A stretch of 64,000 nucleotides of DNA from Streptomyces sp. NBC_01268 (GCF_036240795.1 NZ_CP108454.1:3162001-3226000), one strand, 5' to 3'. Positions 8,890 to 17,491 are shown, counted from the stretch's first letter. Numbers and translations are program-made. Notes: generated by a model not told the origin, from the letters alone.

Positions 8890-10683
8890 TCACACGTTCG
8901 GGGGTGCCCCCTCGACGGGTCGGCCCTGGACGCCGGGGCGGCGCTGCCAGGGGTGCGGTCCGGCGGGCGGGCGGTAGTCCACGCCGAGGGCGTCGAGACG
9001 CCGGTAGTGGGCGCTCATCCGGCGTTCGAAGTCGGCGTGATCGCGCGCGTCGGGGGCGGGCAGCCGGGACCAGGCGACCTCGGCGAACGCGGCGAGGCGC
9101 GGGTAGGTCTGGTAGTCGACGCGGGCCCGGTTCTCCATCACCTCGGTCCACACGTTGGCCTGGGTTCCCAGGATGTGGGCGGCTGCCTCGGGCGCGAGGC
9201 CGGGCGGGACGGGCTCGAAGCGGTAGACGTCCGCCAGGGTCCGTACGTATCCGATGGGCATCGGCTCGTCCTCCCCCGACGCCTGACGGTGGTCCAGGTA
9301 CACCTGCTGTTCGGGGCACATCACCACGTCGTGGCCGGCCTCGGCGGCGGTGATGCCGCCCGCGTAGCCGCGCCAGGACGAGACGGCCGCGCCGGGCGCG
9401 AGGCCGCCCTCCAGGATCTCGTCCCAGCCGATGAGGCGGCGGCCGCGCTCGGCGAGCCAGCGGTCGAAGTGGCGGACGAACCAGGACTGGAGGCCGTCCT
9501 CGTCGCCGACGCCGAGCTCCTTGACGCGGGCCTGGGCGGTGGCCGAGGCCTTCCACTGGTCCTTGGGGCACTCGTCGCCGCCGATGTGCACGAACGGCGA
9601 GACGTCGGCCGGGAAGAGGTCGAGCAGCTCCTCGAAGACGCCCTCGTAGAAGCGCAGGACGTCGTCAGTGGGGGCGAGTACGTTCGGACTGACTCCCCAG
9701 GTGTCCCAGACGGAGAGGGCGGTGGTGTCGATGACGTCGGTGTTGCCCAGTTCCGGGTACGCGGCGATGGCGGCCTGCGAGTGGCCGGGTACGTCGATCT
9801 CGGGGACGACCGAGATATGCCGGGCGGCGGCGTAGGCGACGATCTCGCGGATGTCGTCCTGGGTGTAGAAGCCGCCGTGCGGGGTCTCGTTCCAGAGCGG
9901 CGACGCCCGGTGCCCCCACTTGCTCCGCGCCCGCCAGGAGCCGGTCCCGGTGAGGCGCGGGTGCCGCTTGATCTCGATCCGCCAGCCCTGGTCGTCGGTG
10001 AGGTGGAGGTGGAGGACGTTCAGCTTGTGGGCGGCCATCAGGTCCAGCTGCCGCAGCACGTCGTCCTTGGGCATGAAGTGGCGGGCGACGTCGAGCATCA
10101 GGCCTCGCCAGGAGAAGCGCGGGCCGTCGGCGATGTCGGTGCCGGGCACGGTCCAGCGCCGGGTGCGGTCGAGCGGCGCCCTGCGGTGCGCGTCGGGGCC
10201 GAGGAGCTGACGGAGCGTCTGGAGCCCCCAGAACACCCCGGCGGCCGACCCGCCGCGCACGACGACGCCGGCCGCGTCCACCGACAGGCGGTAGCCCTCG
10301 GGGCCCAGGTCTCCGACGGCGTCGGGGTCGATCCGGAGGCGGACGGTCCCCCCGTCGCCCGGCGCGGTGGGCGCGGGGGGAACGGTCGGCGCGCCCGGCG
10401 CGGGGGGCGCAGTCGGCGCGCCCGGCGCGAGATCCAGGCCGGTCGCCGCCCCGACCGTGGCGCGCAGCCACCGGGCGGCGCCCTCGGTCCCGGGTCCCGC
10501 GTCGACGACGGTCGCCGGACCCAGGACGAAGCCGCCGTCGGCACCGTCACCGGATCCGGCTCCGGCCCCGGCGCCCGCCGGGCCCAGCACCGTCACCGGC
10601 GCGGGAACGAGCTCGTGGTCGCGTTCGCGGACGGGCCCACGGCCGCGCCCGAAGCCCTCGTCCGTCAGGTTCTCGTCGGTCAT
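8890..10683 (-). CDS. Beta-N-acetylhexosaminidase, glycoside hydrolase family 20
   Basis: 597 residues from the ATG at 10683; a GTG one codon upstream is an alternative. A chitobiase-like N-terminal domain (about 110-185) precedes the GH20 barrel. The catalytic Asp370-Glu371 pair lies in HIGGDECPKDQW, and LMLDVARHFMP and HLHLTDDQGWR are typical of the family. Retaining GH20 enzymes use substrate-assisted catalysis to release terminal GlcNAc or GalNAc. There is no secretion signal, so it probably acts in the cytoplasm on imported oligosaccharides. It follows the permease gene by 11 bases, the last cistron of the uptake operon. A Gly/Ala/Pro-rich linker (about 36-110) is unusually low in complexity. 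Confidence 0.93.
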   Translation of the reverse strand: MTDENLTDEGFGRGRGPVRERDHELVPAPVTVLGPAGAGAGAGSGDGADGGFVLGPATVVDAGPGTEGAARWLRATVGAATGLDLAPGAPTAPPAPGAPTVPPAPTAPGDGGTVRLRIDPDAVGDLGPEGYRLSVDAAGVVVRGGSAAGVFWGLQTLRQLLGPDAHRRAPLDRTRRWTVPGTDIADGPRFSWRGLMLDVARHFMPKDDVLRQLDLMAAHKLNVLHLHLTDDQGWRIEIKRHPRLTGTGSWRARSKWGHRASPLWNETPHGGFYTQDDIREIVAYAAARHISVVPEIDVPGHSQAAIAAYPELGNTDVIDTTALSVWDTWGVSPNVLAPTDDVLRFYEGVFEELLDLFPADVSPFVHIGGDECPKDQWKASATAQARVKELGVGDEDGLQSWFVRHFDRWLAERGRRLIGWDEILEGGLAPGAAVSSWRGYAGGITAAEAGHDVVMCPEQQVYLDHRQASGEDEPMPIGYVRTLADVYRFEPVPPGLAPEAAAHILGTQANVWTEVMENRARVDYQTYPRLAAFAEVAWSRLPAPDARDHADFERRMSAHYRRLDALGVDYRPPAGPHPWQRRPGVQGRPVEGAPPNV

Positions 10684-10694
10684 CACGTCAGTCC

Positions 10695-11693
10695 CTAGTC
10701 CTTCACCGCCCCGCCCAGTCCCGAGACCAGGCGGCGCTGTACGAGTACGAAGAAGACGAGCACCGGGAGGGTCATCACGGTCGACCCGGCCATGATCCCT
10801 CCCCAGTCGTTCTCGTCGGGCTTGAAGAAGACGAGCAGCGCCATCGGGAGGGTCGACTGCGAGGTGTCGCTGATGAGGAAGGACTTCGCGAAGAGGAAGT
10901 CGTTCCAGGTCGAGATGAACGAGAAGACGCTCGTGGCGACGAGCCCGGGGAAGACCAGTGGGAAGAGGATCTGCCACAGGAAGCGGGTCCGGCTCGCGCC
11001 GTCGATCATCGCCTGCTCCTCCAGGGCCTCGGGCACGGCCTTGACGAAGCCGCGGAGCATCCAGATCGCGAACGGCAGCGAGAAGGCGATGTGCGGCAGG
11101 ATCAGCGAACCCAGGGTGTTGAGCTGCCCGAAGTCCCGCATGAGGAAGAACAGCGGGATCGTCAGCGCCTCGATCGGGACCATCTGCGCGACCAGGAACA
11201 TGATCAGCAGGGTGGTGCGGAAGCGGAACCGGAACCGGGTGACGGCGGTCGCCGCGAGGAAGGCGATGACGGCGGAGGCGAGCACGACCGTGCCCGCGAC
11301 GATCAGCGAGTTGAGGAAGTAGCGCCCGAACTCCTGCTGTTCGAAGACGCGCCGGAAGGAGTCCAGGGACGGGGAGAGCGTCCACGGCCGGGGTTCGGTG
11401 GACTGGATCTCGCCCGCCGGCTTGAAGGCGGACAGGACCATCCAGTACAGCGGGAAGGCCACGGCGGCGGCGACCAGCAGGGCCGCGGCCTCCGCGGCGA
11501 GCCGCGCGGGCCGGCGGACGCGGAATCCGACACGGCCACCCGCACCGGCACCGGCACGGACGCCGGGACGCAAACGGATACGGAACCCGGAGGCCGAGGC
11601 CCCGGAGCCACGGGAGGCCGAGGACCCGGAGGCCGAGGACCCGGAGCCACGGGAGGTCGAGGACCCGGAGGCGCGAAGCCCGGAAGTGCTCAC
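10695..11693 (-). CDS. Sugar ABC transporter permease, MalG/DasC-type
   Basis: 332 residues from the GTG at 11693, overlapping the previous stop as GTGA. After a Ser/Gly/Ala/Arg-rich N-terminus of ~65 residues come six membrane segments. The EAA loop that docks the ATPase is EALEEQAMIDGASRTRFLWQ. It pairs with the permease encoded immediately upstream to import a carbohydrate. As in Streptomyces CUT1 systems, no ATPase gene is in the operon; a shared MsiK-type ATPase elsewhere is likely. The N-terminal extension is built from short repeats and looks recently expanded. Confidence 0.9.
   Translation of the reverse strand: MSTSGLRASGSSTSRGSGSSASGSSASRGSGASASGFRIRLRPGVRAGAGAGGRVGFRVRRPARLAAEAAALLVAAAVAFPLYWMVLSAFKPAGEIQSTEPRPWTLSPSLDSFRRVFEQQEFGRYFLNSLIVAGTVVLASAVIAFLAATAVTRFRFRFRTTLLIMFLVAQMVPIEALTIPLFFLMRDFGQLNTLGSLILPHIAFSLPFAIWMLRGFVKAVPEALEEQAMIDGASRTRFLWQILFPLVFPGLVATSVFSFISTWNDFLFAKSFLISDTSQSTLPMALLVFFKPDENDWGGIMAGSTVMTLPVLVFFVLVQRRLVSGLGGAVKD
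11575..11690 (-). repeat. Imperfect repeats encoding the permease Ser/Gly-rich N-terminus
   Basis: The segment repeats GGAGGCCGAGGACCC-like and GGAGCCACGGGAGG-like units several times in frame, encoding runs such as SGSSASGSSASRGSGASAS at the start of the permease. Confidence 0.65.
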
Positions 11694-12676
11694 AGTTCTT
11701 CCCCCTGTCGGCGCAGCAGGCGCAGGTAGGCCAGGGTCACGGTCAGCAGGATGAGCAGCATGACCACGCCGATGGCGGAGCCCAGGCTGTACTGGGAGGA
11801 GGCGAAGGCCTTCTGGTAGGCGTACACGTTGAGGACGAGGTTCTGCCCGGCGATGCCGCCGCCGCCCGTCATCACGTAGATCTGGGTGAAGACCTTGAAG
11901 TCCCAGATGATCGACTGGATCGTGACGACGACGAGGATGGGCCGCAGCATCGGCGCCGTGACGGAGCGCCAGATGCGCCACTGCGAGGCGCCGTCGAGGG
12001 CGGCGGCCTCCAGGACCTCGGACGGGATGGCCTTGATGCCGGCGTAGACGGTGACCATCACGAAGGGGAACGAGCACCAGACGACCTCGAACAGGACGAG
12101 GGCGAAGGCGCTGTACCGCCCGTAGGTCCAGGAGAAGTCGCCGAGCCCGAGGACCCGGTTGACCGGCCCGTAGTCGGGGTCGAAGAGGAAGACCCAGACG
12201 GTGGAGCCGGTGACGGCGGGGGTGGCCCAGGCGCCGAGCGCGGCCAGCATGAGGGCGAGCCGGGGCAGGGCGCGGATCCGGGTGAGCAGGACGGCGAGGG
12301 CGCAGCCGACGGCGAGGGTGGCGACGACGCAGGCGGCGGCGAACAGGACGGTGGCGAGCAGGACCTGCCAGAACTGGGGGTCGGAGAAGAGCGCGCCGTA
12401 GTTGCCGAGGCCCTGGAAGGTGGTGGGTTCGCCGCCGCTGACCTGGGCCTGGGTGTACTCCAGGAAGGAGATCAGGCCGAGCTGGTAGATCGGGTAGACG
12501 AGCAGCCCGCCGAGGACGACGAGTGCGGGGAGCAGGTAGAGCCAGGGGGTCCAAGCGGAGCCGCCGCGGCGGCGGGGGGTCCGCCGGGGCGGGCGCGGGG
12601 CGCGGGGGCCGGGAAGCCGTGCGCCGGCGCGGTCGGGCGCGGGGGCGGCTTTCTCGGTGCGGGGTGCGGTGGTCAT
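11690..12676 (-). CDS. Sugar ABC transporter permease, MalF/DasB-type
   Basis: 328 residues. A basic, Pro/Arg-rich cytoplasmic N-terminus (~40 residues) precedes six membrane segments, starting with WLYLLPALVVLGGLLVYPIY. The EAA loop reads EVLEAAALDGASQWRIWRSV. It is the first membrane subunit of the CUT1-type importer whose binding protein is encoded 15 bases upstream. Together with the GH20 gene at the end of the operon it suggests uptake of an amino-sugar oligosaccharide such as chitobiose or a related glycan; this is inference from context. Confidence 0.92.
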   Translation of the reverse strand: MTTAPRTEKAAPAPDRAGARLPGPRAPRPPRRTPRRRGGSAWTPWLYLLPALVVLGGLLVYPIYQLGLISFLEYTQAQVSGGEPTTFQGLGNYGALFSDPQFWQVLLATVLFAAACVVATLAVGCALAVLLTRIRALPRLALMLAALGAWATPAVTGSTVWVFLFDPDYGPVNRVLGLGDFSWTYGRYSAFALVLFEVVWCSFPFVMVTVYAGIKAIPSEVLEAAALDGASQWRIWRSVTAPMLRPILVVVTIQSIIWDFKVFTQIYVMTGGGGIAGQNLVLNVYAYQKAFASSQYSLGSAIGVVMLLILLTVTLAYLRLLRRQGEEL

Positions 12677-12691
12677 GGTGCGGTCCCGGCC

Positions 12692-13990
12692 TCAGCCCGC
12701 CGCCGCGAAGGCCGCGTCCATCTTCTTCGCGGCGTCTTCGGAGGCCCCGTTGACGTCCTTACGCCCGCTGACGACCTCCTGGAACATGGTGGGGAGCACG
12801 AGGGAGGCGTCGATCTGGCCCCAGCCCGCCGAGGCGGGGACGAACTTGGCGCCCGCGCCGAGGGAGTCGATGAAGGGCTTCACGAAGGGCTCCCTGGCCG
12901 CCGCCTGCTGCCGGACGTCGGTGTAGGTGGGCAGGAATCCCATGGCGTCGAAGAGGCGGCCCTGGGTCTCCTTGCCGGTGAGCGACTTCATGAGGTCGAC
13001 GGCGAGGGTGCGGTGGGAGGTGCTCTTGAGGACGCCGATGTTGTTGCCGCCGGCGAAGGCGGGGGCGATGGAGCCGGGGGTGGTGCCGGGCAGCGGGACG
13101 ACGGCGTACTTGCCCTTGACGGTGCCGGCCTCGACGGCGGCGTGGCTGAAGTCGCCGCCGATGGCCATGGCGGCCTTGCCGGAGGCGAAGGCGGTGACGG
13201 TGGCGTTGCCTCCCATCTGGGCGCACTTGGCGGCGGGGCAGTTGTCGTCGCCGAAGAGCGAGGCGTAGGAGGCGATGCCCTTGCGGGCGGCCTCGCTGTC
13301 GACGGCGGACTCGTACGGGTCGCCCGAAGCGCCTGTTCCGGTGGCGAGTTCACCGCCGTTGGCCCAGATGAAGGGCATGGCGCCGTAGGTGTAGGCGCCG
13401 CCGACGGCCATGCCGTAGAGCTCGGGCCTGGCCTTGCGGATCTTCTTGGCGGTGGCGATGAGTTCGGCCTGGGTCTTGGGGGCGCTCAGGCCGAGTCCGG
13501 CGAAGACGTCGGTCCGGTAGTAGAGGGCGCGGACGCCGACGAAGAGCGGGGCACCGTAGACCTTGCCGCCGACGGTGACGGAGGTCCTGGCGGTGGGGTC
13601 GGTGTCCTTGGCCTCGTCCCAGGCGTCGAACTCGGCGGTGATGTCGGCGAGTCCGCCGTCCTTGACGTATCCGGCGGTGTCGGTGTTGCCGTACTCGATG
13701 AGGTCGGGTGCGGACTTGGGGTCGTTGAAGGCGGCCTTGACGCGCTGGGCGCGGGTCTCGACGGGGATGTACTCGACCTCGACCTCGACGCCCCCGTGGC
13801 GCTTCTCGAAGGCGGCGACGGCCTGGTCGACGACCTGTTCCTTGGGCTTGTTGGCGACTTCCTGGAAGAGCCAGACGCGCAGGGTGCCGCTCTTGTCGTC
13901 GGTACCTGCCGCGCCGCCCGAGGTCTGCGGGGCGCAGGCGGCCAGGGCCAGGAGAGCGATGGGTACGGCGATTCGGGCAGGAGTCTTCAC
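12692..13990 (-). CDS. Extracellular solute-binding lipoprotein of sugar ABC importer
   Basis: 432 residues from the GTG at 13990, preceded by GGAGGGGA. The signal peptide ends in a lipobox (LLALAAC, Cys19), so the protein is membrane-anchored outside the cell. The remainder matches family 1 sugar-binding proteins: TLRVWLFQEV start, DLIEYGNTDTAGYVKDGGLADI and a C-terminal FQEVVSGRKDVNGASEDAAKKMDAA. It is the first gene of the operon binding protein-permease-permease-hexosaminidase and is the likely specificity determinant. A start further upstream at 14041 is possible in frame but would place the operator inside the coding region. Confidence 0.9.
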   Translation of the reverse strand: MKTPARIAVPIALLALAACAPQTSGGAAGTDDKSGTLRVWLFQEVANKPKEQVVDQAVAAFEKRHGGVEVEVEYIPVETRAQRVKAAFNDPKSAPDLIEYGNTDTAGYVKDGGLADITAEFDAWDEAKDTDPTARTSVTVGGKVYGAPLFVGVRALYYRTDVFAGLGLSAPKTQAELIATAKKIRKARPELYGMAVGGAYTYGAMPFIWANGGELATGTGASGDPYESAVDSEAARKGIASYASLFGDDNCPAAKCAQMGGNATVTAFASGKAAMAIGGDFSHAAVEAGTVKGKYAVVPLPGTTPGSIAPAFAGGNNIGVLKSTSHRTLAVDLMKSLTGKETQGRLFDAMGFLPTYTDVRQQAAAREPFVKPFIDSLGAGAKFVPASAGWGQIDASLVLPTMFQEVVSGRKDVNGASEDAAKKMDAAFAAAG

Positions 13991-14009
13991 GGCGGTCCCC
14001 TCCACACAG

Positions 14010-14030
14010 CCGTTGCACCATATGCAACGG
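14010..14030. promoter_or_regulatory. Candidate operator of the sugar uptake operon
   Basis: A perfect inverted repeat, CCGTTGCA-5 nt-TGCAACGG, lies 20 bases upstream of the binding-protein start. TTGCA/TGCAA half-sites are typical of LacI-family sugar repressors. The site falls downstream of the predicted promoter, so a bound repressor would block elongation. No LacI-type gene is in the window. Confidence 0.65.
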
Positions 14031-14056
14031 ACGTTTCGCACTGCACAACAGGCGTG

Positions 14057-14085
14057 AGGTTATGGGCGGACCAACACCGCGACAA
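14057..14085 (-). promoter_or_regulatory. Candidate vegetative promoter of the sugar uptake operon
   Basis: Read on the minus strand: -35 TTGTCG (14085-14080), 17-base spacer, -10 TAACCT (14062-14057), matching Streptomyces TTGACN/TANNNT promoters. Transcription would start near 14050, placing the inverted repeat at 14010-14030 at about +20 to +40. Confidence 0.5.
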
Positions 14086-14199
14086 GAGGTCTCCACCACT
14101 CTGTGACCGGCCGAAGCACCCTGCGCAACGCGAACGGCCCCCGGCGCGCGCACCGAAGTGCGCGCGCCGGGGGCCGTCCCCGACTGCCGGCGGTCCGGA

Positions 14200-14484
14200 C
14201 TACTTGTCCTTGCCGCCCTTGTCCTTGTCCCCGCCGGAGCCCATGGACTCGTAGATCTCCTTGCACATCGGGCAGACCGGGTACTTCTTGGGGTCGCGCC
14301 CCGGTACCCAGACCTTGCCGCACAGTGCCACCACGGGAGTGCCGTCGAGGGCACTCGCCATGATCTTGTCCTTCTGGACGTAGTGCGCGTAGCGCTCGTG
14401 GTCGCCGTCACCGTGGGACACCTGCGGCGTCGGCTCCACGAGGGTTCCCGTACCTGCCCCGCGCTCGGGCTCGAGAGTGCTCAT
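14200..14484 (-). CDS. DUF3039 family protein with a Cys zinc-ribbon-like motif
   Basis: 94 residues. The conserved core HYVQKDKIMASALDGTPV is followed by ALCGKVWVPGRDPKKYPVCPMCKEIY, whose Cys and CPMC residues could bind a metal. The C-terminus is Lys/Asp-rich. The family is short, cytoplasmic and nearly universal in actinobacteria, and I know of no established function. The ATG at 14484 was chosen because the sequence upstream is not family-like. It is a single gene between the sugar operon and the algH-like gene, all on the same strand. Confidence 0.85.
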   Translation of the reverse strand: MSTLEPERGAGTGTLVEPTPQVSHGDGDHERYAHYVQKDKIMASALDGTPVVALCGKVWVPGRDPKKYPVCPMCKEIYESMGSGGDKDKGGKDK

Positions 14485-14571
14485 GGGACCCAAGGGTACT
14501 GAAAGATGGACCCCTCGGCGGAGCACCCCCGGGCGGTCCCGGCCCAGGCCCGGCGGGACCCGCGCGCACCG

Positions 14572-15132
14572 TCAGTTCAGCGACGGATCGTCCGGATAGG
14601 TGGCCACCATGGCGAGCTCACCGCGCTGGCGGCGCAGGACCTGGCGCCAGAGGGTCTCGGGGCGCGGCGAGGAGACGTCGCCGGGTTCGGACTCCACCAC
14701 GTACCAGGCGCCGTCGCCGAGCTCGGACTCCAGCTGGCCGGGGCCCCAGCCCGCGTAACCGGCGAAGATCCGCAGGGCGCCGATGGCCGGGCCGAGCAGC
14801 TCGGGCGGGGTCTCCAGGTCGACCAGGCCGATCGCCCCGTACACGCGCCGCCAGCCGAGCGGACCCTCGTCGCCGGGGATCACCGCGATGCCGAGGGCCG
14901 CGTCGAGGGAGACCGGGCCACCCTGGAAGACGACGCCCGGCTCGCCGGCCAGCTCGGCCCAGGGCGCGAGGATGTCGCCGACCGTTATGGGGGTCGGCCG
15001 GTTGAGGACCACGCCGAGGGAACCCTCGTCGTCGTGGTCGAGCAGCAGGACCACCGCGCGGTCGAAGTTCGGGTCCGCCAGCGCGGGGGTGGCCACGAGC
15101 AGCCGTCCTGTGAGCGAGGACACCTCGGTCAT
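14572..15132 (-). CDS. YqgE/AlgH family protein
   Basis: 186 residues, normal family length. Conserved blocks are GRLLVATPALADPNFDRAVV, GVVLNRPT, FQGGPV and FAGYAGWGPGQLESEL. YqgE/AlgH proteins are cytoplasmic and of uncertain function; a regulatory role has been suggested in proteobacteria. The ATG at 15132 has no obvious ribosome binding site, and another ATG three codons upstream (15141) is no better, so the message may be leaderless or the start could differ by a few codons. It is divergent from murA, and the 274-base gap presumably carries both promoters. Confidence 0.9.
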   Translation of the reverse strand: MTEVSSLTGRLLVATPALADPNFDRAVVLLLDHDDEGSLGVVLNRPTPITVGDILAPWAELAGEPGVVFQGGPVSLDAALGIAVIPGDEGPLGWRRVYGAIGLVDLETPPELLGPAIGALRIFAGYAGWGPGQLESELGDGAWYVVESEPGDVSSPRPETLWRQVLRRQRGELAMVATYPDDPSLN

Positions 15133-15406
15133 GCGACACATGATCCCGCATCTTCGGCGTTCCGGGGGGTTGTCCGGGGCGATCCGGGGCAGGCGTGCGG
15201 CACCGCAGGTCAACCGGGCGCGCGGGAGGCCCGACCGGTCCGGCTCCGGACCAAGCGGACGGTGACGCTCCGCAAGATCACGGAGACGGAGGGTGTTGTG
15301 CCGAATTCATTACATTCGCGGGGCCCCCTCAGCCACACACCTGGGGTCCCATGGCCCCTTACCCTTTTCTCTGGCCACCCGACCGACGACCCGGAACGCG
15401 AGATTC

Positions 15407-16753
15407 ATGACCGGCACAGACAGCCATGACGTACTGCTTGTCCATGGTGGCACCCCGCTCGAGGGCGAGATCCGCGTCCGCGGCGCGAAGAACCTCGTGC
15501 CCAAGGCGATGGTCGCCGCCCTGCTCGGCAGCGAGCCGAGCCGACTGCGCAACGTGCCCGACATCCGTGACGTCCGCGTGGTCCGCGGACTGCTCCAGCT
15601 GCACGGCGTGACGGTCCGCCCCGGCGAGGAGCCGGGTGAGCTGATCATGGACCCGACGCACGTGGAGTCGGCCAACGTGGCCGACATCGACGCGCACGCC
15701 GGCTCCTCGCGGATCCCGATCCTCTTCTGCGGCCCGCTGCTGCACCGCCTCGGCCACGCCTTCATCCCGGGCCTGGGCGGCTGCGACATCGGCGGCCGGC
15801 CGATCGACTTCCACTTCGAGGTGCTCCGCAAGTTCGGCGCGACCATCGAGAAGCGGGCGGACGGCCAGTACCTGGAGGCCCCGCAGCGGCTGCGCGGCAC
15901 CAAGATCGAGCTGCCGTACCCGTCGGTCGGCGCGACCGAGCAGGTGCTGCTGACCGCGGTCCTCGCCGAGGGTGTCACCGAGCTGTCCAACGCGGCCGTG
16001 GAGCCGGAGATCGAGGACCTCATCTGCGTGCTGCAGAAGATGGGCGCGATCATCGCGATGGACACCGACCGGACCATCCGGATCACCGGTGTCGACAAGC
16101 TGGGCGGCTACAACCACAAGGCGCTCTCGGACCGTCTGGAGGCCGCCTCCTGGGCGTCCGCCGCACTGGCCACCGAGGGCAACATCTACGTGCGCGGCGC
16201 GCAGCAGCGCTCGATGATGACCTTCCTCAACACGTACCGGAAGGTCGGCGGCGCCTTCGAGATCGACGACGAGGGCATCCGCTTCTGGCACCCGGGCGGC
16301 TCGCTCAACGCGATCGCCCTGGAGACCGACGTCCACCCCGGTTTCCAGACCGACTGGCAGCAGCCGCTGGTCGTCGCCCTGACGCAGGCCTCGGGCCTGT
16401 CCATCGTCCACGAGACGGTGTACGAGTCGCGGCTCGGCTTCACCTCGGCGCTGAACCAGATGGGCGCTCACATCCAGCTGTACCGCGAGTGCCTGGGCGG
16501 CTCGGACTGCCGCTTCGGCCAGCGCAACTTCCTGCACTCGGCGGTCGTCAGCGGCCCGACCAAGCTGCAGGGCGCCGACCTGGTCATCCCCGACCTGCGC
16601 GGCGGCTTCTCGTACCTGATCGCGGCCCTCGCGGCCCAGGGCACCTCGCGGGTGCACGGCATCGACCTGATCAACCGCGGCTACGAGAACTTCATGGAGA
16701 AGCTGGTCGAGCTCGGCGCCAAGGTCGAGCTCCCGGGCAGCGCGCTCGTCTAG
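15407..16753 (+). CDS. murA: UDP-N-acetylglucosamine 1-carboxyvinyltransferase
   Basis: 448 residues. MurA adds enolpyruvate from phosphoenolpyruvate to UDP-GlcNAc, the first committed cytoplasmic step of peptidoglycan synthesis. The substrate-binding RGAKN block (Lys28, Asn29) and the catalytic loop GLGGCDIGGRPID are present, with Cys126 retained. That is the residue fosfomycin alkylates, and it is an Asp in mycobacteria. The C-terminal block DLRGGFSYLIAALAAQG is also typical. The start at 15407 was chosen because the reading frame upstream is not family-like. The gene stands alone and ends at a strong hairpin terminator. Confidence 0.96.
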   Translation: MTGTDSHDVLLVHGGTPLEGEIRVRGAKNLVPKAMVAALLGSEPSRLRNVPDIRDVRVVRGLLQLHGVTVRPGEEPGELIMDPTHVESANVADIDAHAGSSRIPILFCGPLLHRLGHAFIPGLGGCDIGGRPIDFHFEVLRKFGATIEKRADGQYLEAPQRLRGTKIELPYPSVGATEQVLLTAVLAEGVTELSNAAVEPEIEDLICVLQKMGAIIAMDTDRTIRITGVDKLGGYNHKALSDRLEAASWASAALATEGNIYVRGAQQRSMMTFLNTYRKVGGAFEIDDEGIRFWHPGGSLNAIALETDVHPGFQTDWQQPLVVALTQASGLSIVHETVYESRLGFTSALNQMGAHIQLYRECLGGSDCRFGQRNFLHSAVVSGPTKLQGADLVIPDLRGGFSYLIAALAAQGTSRVHGIDLINRGYENFMEKLVELGAKVELPGSALV

Positions 16754-16806
16754 GCCGTTGCGGGCGCCCGTAAGCGCCTGCAACGCCTCCTGAAGGGCAA
16801 ACGAGA

Positions 16807-16841
16807 GGGCGGCCACCCCCTGACAGGGTGGCCGCCCTTTT
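16807..16841 (+). terminator. Rho-independent terminator of murA
   Basis: A perfect 12-bp GC-rich stem (GGGCGGCCACCC / GGGTGGCCGCCC) with a 7-base loop is followed by TTTT. Confidence 0.9.
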
Positions 16842-16850
16842 CGCTGCCTC

Positions 16851-16868
16851 AGGCCGCTTCAGCGGCCT
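16851..16868 (-). terminator. Hairpin downstream of the HU gene
   Basis: AGGCCGCT-TC-AGCGGCCT, a perfect 8-bp stem, lies 30 bases past the HU stop on the minus strand. It may act with the murA terminator to separate the convergent genes; there is no T-run of its own. Confidence 0.45.
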
Positions 16869-16897
16869 GGGACCAAGCTGCCCGGAGGCCGCTTGCC

Positions 16898-17179
16898 TTA
16901 CTTGCCCTTGGCGGCTTCCTTGAGCTTCGAGCCCGCGGAGACCTTCACGCTGTAGCCGGCCGGGATGTTGATCGGGTCGCCGGTCTGCGGGTTACGAGCG
17001 GTGCGAGCGGCACGGTGGGTGCGCTCGAAGGTCAGGAAGCCGGGGATGGTGACCTTCTCGTCACCCTTGGCGACGACCTCGCCGACGGTCTCGGCGAGCG
17101 CGGCCAGAACGGCGTCGGCGTCCTTGCGGGTCACCTCGGCACGGTCGGCCAGGGCGGCCACCAGCTCACTGCGGTTCAT
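16898..17179 (-). CDS. hup: HU-family nucleoid DNA-binding protein
   Basis: 93 residues, the short HU form with no Lys/Ala-rich C-terminal extension, unlike HupS-type or mycobacterial HU. It has the helical dimerisation part (MNRSELVAALADRAEVTRKD), the GFLTFERTHRAARTARNPQTG arm and the KVSAGSKLKEA end. HU bends and compacts DNA. GGGAG eight bases before the ATG supports the start. It is monocistronic and convergent with murA. The gene neighbourhood matches the vegetative HU gene (hupA) of S. coelicolor as I remember it. Confidence 0.95.
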   Translation of the reverse strand: MNRSELVAALADRAEVTRKDADAVLAALAETVGEVVAKGDEKVTIPGFLTFERTHRAARTARNPQTGDPINIPAGYSVKVSAGSKLKEAAKGK

Positions 17180-17262
17180 GTTGTTACTCCCGTGTCTTTC
17201 TTGCCTGTGAGGCGTGAGATCGAAGCCGATGCTGCCAGGGCCCTCGGACAGTCCCCGGACCC

Positions 17263-17280
17263 GGGTCTGCTGACAGACCC
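17263..17280 (-). promoter_or_regulatory. Hairpin in the HU leader
   Basis: GGGTCTG-CTGA-CAGACCC, a perfect 7-bp inverted repeat, lies about 85 bases upstream of the HU ATG, inside the likely untranslated leader. It could stabilise the mRNA or be a protein site. Confidence 0.45.
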
Positions 17281-17296
17281 TCGCGCCCAAACACGC

Positions 17297-17327
17297 ATCC
17301 TGCCCCCACCAGCGGCGGGAACGCCAA
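17297..17327 (-). promoter_or_regulatory. Candidate promoter of hup
   Basis: Minus strand: TTGGCG (17327-17322), 19-base spacer, CAGGAT (17302-17297), close to the Streptomyces vegetative pattern. It would give a leader of about 110 bases. The spacing is slightly long. Confidence 0.35.
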
Positions 17328-17491
17328 TCCGGCACCCCTCCGGCACCCTCATGGGTCACACGAAAAACGCCGGAGTTCCCTGGTGGTGACGTAGCGTCGA
17401 CTCCGCGCGGACCGTGCGGAGCCGAACTACCACCCTAAAGGCGGGTTTGGGGAGCGGCGACCGCGACACGCAGCCACCGCTCCCGAGGGGC

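Noticed and set aside
13990..14199. DasR (dre) site upstream of the hexosaminidase operon
   Set aside because: No ACTGGTCTAGACCAGT-like palindrome is visible; the inverted repeat present is of a different type.
17401..17421. CTCCGC/GCGGAG hairpin after the malic enzyme gene as its terminator
   Set aside because: The stem is short (6 bp), the loop GC-rich and there is no T-run on the minus strand.
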